From Escallonia rubra (lineage: Eukaryota > Streptophyta > Magnoliopsida > Escalloniales > Escalloniaceae), in NCBI GenBank assembly GCA_033065855.1, contig JAVXUO010003050.1, positions 62,001 through 126,000 on the forward strand: a DNA stretch of 64,000 nucleotides. The letters are read 5' to 3'. Below are positions 1 to 9,817 of the stretch, piece after piece. The notes below the pieces were generated by a model. The model did no database searches. It saw only the letters and a program-made list of their open reading frames with translations, and was not told the origin of the DNA. Position numbers and translations under genes: made by a program. The stretch's first letter is position 1. The number at the start of each line of letters is the position of its first letter.

Positions 1-2154
1 AATATCCCAAACAGTATATCAAAGCATTTACTAATAACTCAAAGAGTACATCAATAACTGTCATAGGGGCCAAAACTTTATACAATCCGAAAATTTACTC
101 CAACACGGAGTTTCAAAACGAAACCTAAACGATACCAACTTGTCCTAATTAAATACACTTAAATGTCAATACTAACTCTGAAATAAGGCAGCTAACTTTG
201 GTCACACAGCTAGCCCTTCAAATCTGAAATCCCACCTACTAACCTCCTGAAAGGAAAAACAATAAGGGAATGAGCCAAATGCCCAGTAAGGTCGCTCAAA
301 GGACCAATCAGTCGGAACCCAAAGATAACAGATAAACGAAATTTCGGAAGCACCAAATTTGTTTTAACGGAACAGATAATCAAACCAGATTTCGAATGTC
401 AAAAACACTTCTGAACACAAAGACAGACACAAAAGTTTCAACAGAATGGACATCAAATACAATTTCAATGTCAAATTATGTCTGAAAGACAATATTTCAA
501 AGGCACACCAATTTCGACTGAATAGAGGTCAGACCAAATTCAAATGTCAAATTATATCAGAGTACAGAAATAGACACTAGACATGTCAGACCGAATATCA
601 TATGCCAAAATATATCAGAATACGGAGACAGACACTATCGGACCAAATATCAAATATCAAAATACATCTGAGTTCGGAAACATATACTATCGAAACAGAC
701 ACTAGAGAGCCATTCAGAAAGTGGTCACATACGTCACTCCTGACATATGAGGCCGGTTCGGAAAGTAAGATCGCGATCTCTAGCTCAACTCCCCGGAGCT
801 AGCCCACGTTTCAATCCACGTGGGTAAGTCGGAAATAAGTCACATACACTGTGACATGGCTCATAAAGTCACCAAAACAAAATCTCAAAATAACCGTTAT
901 CAAATATCAGACAAATCAAACCATATTCAGAAGTTTCAAAATCACATTATCAAACAACGAACTCGTCAAACAATAAGTGGAGTTCACGAAAATAATAACG
1001 ATCATAAATCACTGAAACGACGATATCAATACGTCAATATTCTGAGGTCAAACAAATCTGACGGAATTTGATTTTTCACAAATCATAGAATTGACAACAA
1101 GTCATTCTTAACAAGGTTCAAAACAAAAACGAGATGAAGAATCACCTATCCCCAAAACAAAATGAGAGGTTCGGATTTTAAAAGAATCTAAAGACTTACA
1201 TGAGCGATTGGTCCATCGTTGATTCGAAATTTGAAAGTAAACCCTTACCTCAATCAAGCCTCTTGAGAGTCACAAATCCTTAAGCAAATCCTTAAGCTCC
1301 TCCTTAGAGCTTCCAAAATTTCCAAGCCATCTTCTCCAATCTCTCTCTTTCTCTTCCTCTTCCTCTCTCTTTCTCTCGTACAAAGGAGAAGAAAAGAAAC
1401 AGAGAACCCCCCCCCCCCCCAAAAAAAGGCTAGAAATGAAAATAGAACACTATTTATATAGAGGGACAAAAATTTTAAGTTTGCATTCGAATGAACCACT
1501 TTGAGTCGACTAAAACACACTTTGAGTCGACTGAAACACAAACTTTGAGTCGAATGAATATTTTTTTTTTTTTTACTTTTAGTCGACTAAAACCCACTTT
1601 TAGTCGAATCAAACACTTTAAGTCGACTAAAACTCACTTTTAGTCGAAGCTTTCCAAAAACACTGTTCACAAAACACTGTTCAAAATCACTGTTCATGGT
1701 ACTGTTCAAAATCACTGTTCCTTTTGCTGTTCAAAATCACTGTTCATCGACCAAACTTTTAGTCGACTGAAATCACTCTTTTAGTCGACTAAAACCTTTA
1801 AATTCGACTAAAACCTTTAACTTCGACTAAAACTAAAAAAAAACCATTTTTACACAATTTAAATACTTTTTAGTCGACCGAAACACTCTTTTAGTCGACT
1901 AAAACCTTTTAAATTCGACTAGAACTTCAGAAAATCATTTTTATTCGAAGCCAAACTATTTTCCTTTGACCAAATATTTCAGAACTCAAAAACTTTATAA
2001 TCATTAAGTTTTGATTCGAATGAAACCACTTTCATTGAACCGAAAATTTCAGAAACAGTCACAATTCATTTTCTTATGTGAACAAAAGACCACAAACGTA
2101 ATTAATCAAAAATATTAATTTCGCATAAGGAAAAGAAAATTTCGGGGTATTACA
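1..2154 (-). mobile_element. Ty3/gypsy-type LTR, fossil, open at window edge
   Basis: The block ends at 2154 with a sequence that on the minus strand reads TGTAATACCCCGAAA, the usual opening of many plant gypsy LTRs. A TATA-like stretch on the minus strand lies near 1450-1462, followed by a pyrimidine/purine-rich leader region (1330-1400). No tRNA primer-binding motif or coding domain is seen down to position 1, so the LTR is long or the window begins inside it. It contains an array of AGTCGACT-type palindromes (separate entry). It abuts the HRDLK codons of a lectin-kinase pseudogene, so it probably inserted there. The family call is inferred from terminus and layout only; the internal domains lie outside the window. 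Short ORFs here (602-1071) have no recognisable domain. Confidence 0.5.
1495..1930. repeat. Degenerate array of AGTCGACT / TTCGACT motifs
   Basis: About fourteen copies of (A)GTCGACT-AAAAC or a close variant occur, many 16-24 bp apart, for example near 1502, 1525, 1580, 1622, 1762, 1784, 1807, 1824, 1872, 1895 and 1916. The core AGTCGACT is palindromic. Between the two clusters lies a second short array of CACTGTTC units (1660-1745, six to seven copies). The array lies inside the gypsy-type LTR, upstream of its minus-strand TATA-like site at about 1455, where LTR enhancers usually sit. A regulatory role is inference. Confidence 0.7.
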
Positions 2155-2929
2155 TGCACCGTGACCTCAAAGCCAGCATATCATACTTGACACCAACTTC
2201 AGTGCTCACCAAGGTGACTTTGGCTTTGAACGTGCCTTGGACAATGAGAAAACCTCGTATGCTGAGGCTGAGGGAGTGCACGCACCTTCGGATATATTGC
2301 ACCCGAGTGTTTACTTACTGGCAAGGCCACTTCGCAATCTGACATCTATCCATTTGAAGGCAGTCCTGATTGAAGTAGTTTGTGGCTTGAGGCCAAGGAC
2401 CAAGATCGGCAGCTTCAATTCCTGGTATTGGTCAGACTAGGTATGGCCTTTGTATCGTGAAGGCCGTGTGCTTTATGCTGTAGATGTTAGAAAATAAGGC
2501 AGTATGGAGAAAACTGAACGAAAAAAGCCTGAGTGGAATGCGTTGCACTCTTTCCTTAAGACAATATTTGCTCCCTTATAATCTACTTAGGGTAGCAGCA
2601 AATCTCCCTCCCAAGATAAAACAAGCGAACTATGTTGATTACAGTATATTGCAATCAACAGACAGAAATTTGAGAGAGAGCAAGAGAGAAATTCGAAGTG
2701 CAGTCTGAGTCTGACCATTAGCCCCTATTTATAGATACCAAAAGGTACCTTGAACAGGTGTAAACAGTTGTGACAGTTAAGTGACTCTGCAGATGTCACT
2801 TAACAGTCACAATCTGTAGACACAGCTAACAGGTGCACCTTATGAACCAACAGACACCATGAACTGGTGCCATTAAATTTAAACGAAACAAAAAATCTGT
2901 TTAATTTGCCAGCAGTCACATTGTTTTAG

Positions 2930-4097
2930 AGGAAAAGTAGGGAATGACACCCTCTACTTTACACGCGCTGCGATTTGCCCCCCTCCACTTCAAAGTTAAG
3001 CACTAAACACCCCCCCCCCCCCCCAACAGTTACAGAAAATGGGCACCTTAGACGGATCTGTTATGAATAGCGTGAAATGACCAAAATACCCTTATTTCTT
3101 TATTAGCTAATGACTTCCTGTACTATACACGGTGTGCAATTTTTCCCCCTCAGATTTAAATTACAATTTTTGCCCATGACCCTCCTCCTCTGGTCAACCC
3201 CGCTACAATTGGTGATTCACTGAGCACAACCACTGGTCTTTTTCTCCGACCACCAGGGAGTTACAAAAAAAAAGGAACCGCGATTGCCGTTAGGATTAGT
3301 AACTAATTTGCAAATTAAGCTTTTGAAATCCTAAAATTAGAGGATTGGAAACCCTGATTTAAAAATTAGGGTTTTGAAACCTTAAAATTAGGGTTTCAAA
3401 ACCCTAATTTTCAAATTAGGGTTCTGATCTCGCCGCCGGCAGCCCAAGCGTCCTCCTCACCCCACGCCGCCGGCAGCCTCTCTCGGCCCACCATCCGGCA
3501 GACTCGCCCCACCCCACCACGCCGGCAAGCCCCTTGGCAAACCCACCCCACCACGCCGGCAAGACCTTTGGCAAACCCACACCGCCGATTTCAATTCAAT
3601 TCCATTTCAATTCAATTCAAATTTTCATCAATGCCGTGGAAGGGGAAGGGGAAGGGGAAGGGGAAGGGGGAAGGGGGAAGGCGGTCGCGGTGACGGGGAA
3701 GGGGAAGGGGAAGGGGGAGGGTGGTGCGGCGACAGGGAAGAGGGAGGCAGACGGGAAGACGAAGGGGTGCGGTGGTCGGGTGGTCGGGGGAGTTGACAGA
3801 ATTGGGTTGGGGGGATGGGGGGTTGGGGGGTTGGGTGGTGGGGGGGTTAGGTGGGGTGGTTAGAATTAGGGTTTTTTCTGATTTTCTTTTCTAAAAAGAG
3901 ACAATGGGCAAAAATGTCATTTACAAAAAAAAATCGTTAGTCAACGCGCGTGTTGACCACGCGCTGTTATATTTAACGGTTTCCATTTAAAGTGCTCATT
4001 TTCTGTAACTGTGGGGGGGTTTAGTGCTTAACTTTGAAGTGGAGGGGGGTAAATCGCACAACATGTAAAGTAGAGGGGGTCATTCCCTACTTTCCCC
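2930..4097. mobile_element. Non-autonomous Mutator-like element, 1168 bp
   Basis: The flanks are a perfect 9-bp duplication TTGTTTTAG at 2921-2929 and 4098-4106, the length typical of Mutator-like elements. The long terminal inverted repeats are about 110 bp: left AGGAAAAGTAGGGAATGAC, right (reversed) GGGGAAAGTAGGGAATGAC, continuing through a C-run or G-run and CAGTTACAGAAAATG. The interior holds an ATTAGGGTTT inverted repeat (3350-3425), a GC-rich block with CGCCGCCGGCAG (3425-3500) and a GGGGAA tandem repeat (3640-3710). No transposase is present, so it would need one in trans. The GC-rich interior could be captured host sequence, but no parent gene is recognisable; a 109-codon ORF at 3534-3863 looks like low-complexity sequence. 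Confidence 0.88.
3638..3715 (+). repeat. (GGGGAA)n purine microsatellite
   Basis: A GGGGAA hexamer array is interrupted once by GGCGGTCGCGGTGACG. It lies inside the Mutator-like element; the G-rich strand continues as G-tracts to about 3860 and could fold as G-quadruplexes. Confidence 0.8.
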
Positions 4098-4812
4098 TTG
4101 TTTTAGTCCAAAAGTCACACCCAGTCAGGTTCACAGATTGAATTTGTCGCAAAAAGTAAAGGCTGGGGTTGGGGCGAGGGCTCCTAGCAACGATACGCAC
4201 GTGCGCCTTTACGCCGTCGCCAGTGCGCAGGGTGCACCGCACATGTGCGAGTGCATGACCATGCATACCATGTGTTTCGAGATCAATATGGTAAGTCACA
4301 TGGCCATTTAAATACCCTTGATCTTTCCATTTTTCAAGTCATGTGGAAACCATGTCATGACCCTTTTCAACATTATCAAATGCGAATCTTTGAGAGTTAG
4401 TATATCTCTAACCAATTAATCAAAATGATTGATTCTTTTTGCATAATAAACATTGTAGTACAAGGTTCAATAAGGTAGGATTAATTTATGGAAAAATCCA
4501 ACAGTAGACAATTGGCTTCGGCATAACTTTGTGGTTGAGGAAGCCAAAAGAATTATGCTGTTTGGACTGCCATGTTTGCTTCCCGCGGCGAGTGTGAGGC
4601 CAAAAACGCAAGCCATTGTGCAGATAATATATGGGTTGGTGCATGTGCCATACGTGCGGCCTTACAAGCCATCATTTTTGTGGCCAGCTATGTTGCCAAA
4701 AGGAGATCTTAGTCAAGCCACCACAACTTATACCACGCCGCTAACAACATCCCATTTCGGTAAAATTATCTCCAAATTATGGAGTGCCAACACAGCTTCA
4801 TGGCTCTTATAG

Positions 4813-5976
4813 TCATGTAAGATGCAATGACAACTTTTTGGTGATCGTATTGTTTGAAAATAATACCTACCACACCGTCGTGGTACTCTCTCATTTCGTG
4901 GAGAAAGTTGATCATGGCTCGCGACTCAAGTTTTTAAGTCCGAAATGAGGGTTGATGTAGTGCTATGGAGCACGCTATGATTATTACCAGCTAGAACAGA
5001 CACCAAACTTCTAAAACTTAATTGCACTTTGCAGGTCCCAATGTTGCATCCAGAACTTGTTGAATTAGTAGAAATACGCTCTTCTTGCCAATTATGTTCT
5101 AGCATGGCAGGAAGCTCCTACTTAAGAGATCATCACCTCTTCACCTTCTGCCTGTTATGGTGCATTTTGTCATATGCTTGCCCTGAGAAATCACTGCTAA
5201 CTCTACCACCCCATTCCACCCCTAAATCATAGACAGATAGAGGGCAAAGGAAGAAGACCTATACTGGCAGGCCTATAGCAATTGAACCCGCTTCGAGATG
5301 CTCTCTTATTTTTCGGGTTGGGATGGGGCAAAATGGTTCAAGAGACAAGTGGATATACCCACTTGAAGAATCAAACATATCACAGTGACGAGATACCATT
5401 CGTCACAAGAAGCAATTAAAACTGGTACCCTAATCTGTAAGATTGATGAAGTAGCAATTACTCAAGGAGAACCAACTGGAGAACAAGAGAGACTCTTAAC
5501 CTTCCAAGTTACCAGCACACGGAGTATTCCATTCTAGCCCTCCATCAACAAAAAATTGTGCCAAACTCTACCAATGAGTCATTGACTTCACGACTAACAG
5601 CTTTTTACCACTCAATTCACACGTGGAAGCAGAAAATGTAAATTCTATTTTGTAATGTTCGTGTTGTTTCACATATAAGCATGCTAAATTGTGCATCAAC
5701 TAAAATCATATCCAAACATGATGCCATCTTGAGAAATGAGAAGAAATGGTTAAGAAAACCAGAAACCTCATGCTAATTGAGGTAACTTATTGGAGTAATA
5801 ACATTTGCTTCCAAGAAGGTAATGATGCTTTGTTTCATCACAATGCAATCTGGACAGGCCACCTAGTCAATCTTGGGCTCACATCAGGTGGTTATTGTAC
5901 ATATATTTATAGAGGGACAAATATTCTTTCTCCAACAAGAGAAAAAGGTCACAAATCAACCTTGCTTGCTCATTTG
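4813..5976. other. Intergenic, no gene recognised
   Basis: This stretch lies between the kinase pseudogene and the stop codon of the dioxygenase gene. Short open frames (for example 5029-5232 and 5746-6033) carry no domain I know. The last few hundred bases next to 5976 should contain the 3' UTR of the minus-strand dioxygenase. Confidence 0.6.
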
Positions 5977-8914
5977 TCAGGAGTTAGAAGTGCGTACAAG
6001 AGCAAGAGCCTCACCAGCTTGCAACTTGGTTGAGAACCTGAGCTTTCTGTAATCTTCATAAGTGAAAGGAACATATAGTTGCGGATGCTCAGAGTCCACT
6101 AGTTCTGGAGGGGGTTCTACTGTCGCCTCTTTTGGCCCCAATAGAAACGAAGCAATTGACAGCCGTGTTGTTGCTTCCTTGCATTGTACTCGATGCTTCA
6201 CGTTGCATAACCTTCCGTTACTCCAGGCCTAATTCATGTGAACAAGCATGTCAAAAATACTACCACTGTATAAACCCATGCAAGTTATATCAATCAAATG
6301 GATATAATAGCTTATACAAAGAACTTACATACTGAACTATAATCTAGAATGATGCTGTGATAGGATTTATTGTAGTACTGCTACAAAAATAAAGTTACTT
6401 ATTCAGCCCTTAAAAGACTAACTTGCGACCCTGTGAAAATTAGTCTAGTAGGCAAAGTAAAAGGTCGAAAACATCTGAACCTTAAAAGAACAGAAAAGTA
6501 TATAACCAGATTACCAACTCCATGAATGCAATGATATCACTAAATAGTATCCGATTACATCAAAACAATGAGCTCTCAGTGATCCATGAAGTTTCATGAT
6601 TGATAAAATTAGCACAAAACTAGTTGCAACTACTTTTGATCAGTGGGCACCTCGTCGTAAAAAACATCGCTAGAACTCAAATTCTTGTTCAAGAATTCTG
6701 TCCTAGTGGTGATTTTAGCCACTAAGTAAATAAATTTAAGCCATGCTTTGCGTATTTGAAATCAATCATAAGGTAATCTTGTCCTATCATAAATGCTTCT
6801 GCGACTATTTTCCTAATGAAATGTTGTGCATAATTTCAGCAAAGTTGTTTCGAATTTGCTCACCCACCGCCGCCATGTCTCCAAGATTGAGGAGGAGGGT
6901 GCCAGGCCAAGGGTCAACTGCTACAAATGTACCGGACTTGTCCATGACTTCTAGACCACCAACACCTTCATCATCCTGAAGAATTGTAAGGAACCCGGAG
7001 TCTGTGTGTATTTGAACACCAGAAGAGCCCACAGTTTCAGGGGTGAAGTTGTATTTGTTTATCCTAAACTGGCAAGGCCACCCTTCAAACGAAACACCCG
7101 CCAGTCCCAAACCTTCCGCCAGTTTCCGCCCAATATCCATGATCAGCTCGTGTACCGCTTGAGCATACCTCACAATCGTCTCTCTGGTAATAATTCAAGA
7201 CAGCATCAATCATGATAGAACTTTGATTATCTTCTTTGTTTCTACTTTTTCATAAAATGGATATTGGAAAGTGGTTAGTTATCAAAGGCTCCGCGTTGAT
7301 ATACTACAATACAGTTGCACCCTTCACAACTTACAATTTCAGAAGTACACCATATGGTGCGCAATATATAATCATTTCCTGGGTTATTACTCAATTTTGA
7401 GTTTTGGTGTTTGATTACCCAGTTTTTATTATGAGTTTTTTCTTTGGTGGTGGTTGCGGTGGCGGTGGTGGGGCGTAGCGGTGGGGTTGGTGGTCTCAAA
7501 ACAAAAACCAAAACTACAAAATGAAAGTTTTAAAAAACAGCCATGTTTTAAAAACTGAAGAAAAAAAAAACGAAAACAGTGTGCTAAAAGCGTTTTTTTT
7601 TCTCCAATTTATAAAACTGAAAAAAAAACTGAAAACGAATAGCCAGTTTGTGAGTTTTTTTTAGGAGAGAAGGGAAGAAAAGAAAGGAAAGTGCTACTTT
7701 CCTACCTTTTCAGTTTGTGAGTTTTTTTAAGGAGAAAAAAGAAGAGAAAGGGGAGGAAAGTTTGGGCTTCTTTTGTCTCTAAATCTTTCCTCCCAAAATT
7801 GGGGGGAGGGGGGGTAACATTTTAATAATGCTCATATTACCCTTGAGACAATGAAGACTAAATTTTGAATGACTTCTAGGTTTTAAGGTTTCTTATGGAT
7901 CACTTTATTTACAATTAAGTGATTGTTTTAGATGTTAGAGCTCATAACTGATTATTTTGCGGTGGCATGGATTAGATTTAGACGGGGTGGGTGATCTCAT
8001 GGTTATTTTTGTTTTTTACATGATGAAATTAATCAACTATATAAGGCTTATGACATTAGTATGATATGTATTTTGTATGATTTATCGATAATTAAATTAT
8101 TTTACCAACAAAATCATGTTTTGGATCATAAAATCTTTGTTAAATCATCACAAATTAGTAAAAAACGTAACAGTATAAGGGTATATATGTAACATGTTTT
8201 TTCTTTTCCTGAAACAAGTGAAAAGAAAAAAAAAAAAAAAAACCTAAAACTACAAAAAAAAGTTATCAAACGCTACCTTAATTAGTTTTGGGTTTTTGGC
8301 AAGTGATTTTGCAGAGTGGAAGTACTAGATTTAAGGTGAGGGAAGTGAACTTATCTTTGACTACAGCAACCCGGGTTGTAGCAAGAGGCTACAGCCCCTA
8401 TATAATGGCAACTAGTTGAACCTAAACATAGTTAATGACATCTAATTAGATAATTTCCGAGACAGTTCTTAGCAGATTCATTTTGTTTCGCTAATTAAAC
8501 GCTATCAAACATATTTAGTGACCACTAAGTATCGCTATGGTACTTTGTAAAGGGAAAACAAGGAGATACGAACCTTTGACTCGGAGAGGCATCCAACTGA
8601 GTGCAAAAAGCATCAACAGCCTGGTAAGAAGCCATGTCATAGAGCCCCAAGGCCTCATAGAGGGGATTGATCTGGCTGGGCGCCATGTACCCACTTCCCG
8701 CGATCACGTCGGTGTTCCGGCGCTTGATCTCCGGCGGGAGGTCGAGCAGTGATCCGACCACTCTTTTCATCTCCGACATGAGCGTCGCGGGCAGGATGTT
8801 GCCGTGGTTGACGATCCTGAAGCACCCCCACTCCTCACACGCCTTCACCAGCTCCGGTGACTGCGCCGGAAAGTCTTGGAGATCGATCACCGGGATCCCA
8901 CTTCCGGCCACCAT
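5977..8914 (-). CDS. DAO: DAO-like 2-oxoglutarate/Fe(II) dioxygenase (auxin oxidase type), 302 aa
   Basis: Three exons on minus: 8914-8574, 7183-6868 and 6228-5977. All junctions are GT-AG, phases agree, and the sum is 909 nt (302 aa plus stop), the usual size for this family. The start is the ATG giving MVAGSGIPVIDL, chosen because it fits the conserved N-terminus; the frame stays open further upstream. Exon 1 is the DIOX_N region (WGCFRIVNHG). Exon 2 has the iron ligands His173 and Asp175 in HTDSGFLTI; exon 3 has the third ligand His231 (KHRVQC) and the 2-oxoglutarate-binding Arg241-x-Ser243. The residues RNTDV-AGSGYMAP, YEALGLYDMAS and the C-terminal LRFSTKLQAGEAL are strongly DAO-like. 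The known role of DAO enzymes is cytosolic oxidation of indole-3-acetic acid to 2-oxo-IAA, lowering auxin. The gene looks intact. Substrate assignment rests on family resemblance; related small-molecule dioxygenases remain possible. Confidence 0.92.
7390..8300. repeat. Possible old DNA-transposon insertion in dioxygenase intron 1
   Basis: Intron 1 (7184-8573, 1.39 kb) is much longer than expected. Its middle holds GGTGTTTGATTACCCAGTTTTT on the left and, reversed on the right, GGTAGCGTTTGATAAC followed by a T-run, plus GGTGGTGGT-type low complexity (7440-7490) and A-runs. This looks like degraded terminal inverted repeats of a non-autonomous DNA element. No clean target duplication was found, so the limits are approximate. 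Confidence 0.35.
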
Positions 8915-9817
8915 ATTAGTTGTGCTATGGTTTTGAGCGTGAGAGCGGAGTACAAATGCACTTTTTTGGTATATATTTCCAATTCCGTGAAATACAAACA
9001 AGCGAAAACAAACAATGACAACTTGGGGGGTCCGCGCTGCAATAAAAAGTGCGACAAAATTGAATTTTACGTATCTTCTTGTCGGTTGTAAAATTTTGCT
9101 TGCCGTGGTTGACCTTTTTATTGAAACATATGAATGGAGCAAAACTGAATATAGTCATCTGGAAAATTTAGATTGGGTAGTGGAGGTTAAATGAAGCCGA
9201 GAAGTTAGACGGGGCTTGTCAAAAGTCAATACCGTGAAATCCTTGCAAGCCAGCCATACACGCGAGGCCAGAGACAGGAATCTATTGGAATAACAAGAAC
9301 TAGTGAGGCATGGCATGGTTTGGTTACGTACTTGGGCAAAATTTTCATCAGTCAAGGTAATTGGAAGGCCAAACTTGACAACAAGAACTTGAAAACAGGA
9401 GGCATGGAATGCAATTATGCAAGAGAAACCTCAAAAGGAAGCGAAGAGGGTGCCATCTCCCCCTCATTGAACCAACTTTGTTGGCTTTTGCTATTTCAGG
9501 GAAAATTGGAGAGGAGATGAATAAATCATTTTTCACATACATGAATATGAATTCAAAACTACACGTTACAAAGCATATACACATCATCATCACCGCTATA
9601 CAACATTAATATCAAACTCTCTAACTAAGTATCGCCCCCTGCCACCCACCACCTCGACCAAAAAAATTTGAGAAAAAAGTAGAGTTAAATCAGTACAGTA
9701 GCAATTCAACATAGATAGTTGGTATGCTACATGGTTAGATACTGCCATTGCCCTCAATGAATTGCCCCGAAGCAAAGTTCTCAGCTTTGGCAATTGTTAG
9801 GTCTACATCTATATACT
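8915..9817. other. Spacer between DAO-like and KCBP genes
   Basis: This 0.9-kb spacer serves as the upstream region of the minus-strand dioxygenase and the downstream region of the minus-strand kinesin gene. It should hold the 3' UTR of KCBP (right part) and the promoter/5' UTR of the dioxygenase (left part). I see no convincing TATA box or other gene. Confidence 0.6.

Larger units (their letters stand above)
2486..4503. mobile_element. Solo LTR (TG...CA) with 5-bp GTAGA duplication
   Basis: The element opens TGTTAGAAAA and closes ATCCAACA, and is flanked by GTAGA at 2481-2485 and 4504-4508, the 5-bp duplication typical of LTR retrotransposons. Without the nested Mutator-like element it is about 0.84 kb. 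A CTATTTATAG stretch near 2729 could be a TATA box (better read on minus). No coding sequence or primer-binding site lies inside, so it looks like a solo LTR left by LTR-LTR recombination. It interrupts the lectin-kinase pseudogene between the codons for AVD and NWL. Copia is more likely than gypsy from the terminus, but this is not proven. The perfect duplication suggests moderate age; it must predate the Mutator-like insertion inside it. Confidence 0.75.
2155..4812 (+). pseudogene. L-type lectin receptor kinase pseudogene, split by an LTR
   Basis: Two pieces of one kinase gene are visible. Piece 1 (2155-2485) keeps HRDLKAS at its start, then in a shifted frame DFG followed by ALDNEKTSYAEAEGV, then FGYIAPE, then IEVVCGLRP-TKIG, ending at the codons for AVD. 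Piece 2 (4504-4812) resumes with VDNWL, then EEAKR, ASVRPKTQAIVQII, PYKPSFLWPAM and a Thr/Ser-rich tail with TSHFG, the normal end of plant L-type lectin receptor kinases, and a stop at 4810-4812. The pieces are separated by a solo LTR flanked by a GTAGA duplication, so they were once contiguous. Piece 1 needs at least three frame changes; piece 2 is open throughout. The lectin domain, transmembrane segment and N-lobe are missing; the gypsy LTR abuts the left edge. In life this would be a plasma-membrane receptor kinase. Assignment to a subclass is uncertain. Confidence 0.8.

Noticed and set aside
3534-3863. 109-codon frame rich in Gly/Lys/Glu
   Set aside because: It is a translation of the GGGGAA microsatellite inside the Mutator-like element.
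7006-7215. Plus-strand frame over the dioxygenase second exon
   Set aside because: Antisense shadow of exon 7183-6868, which contains the iron-binding HTD motif on minus.
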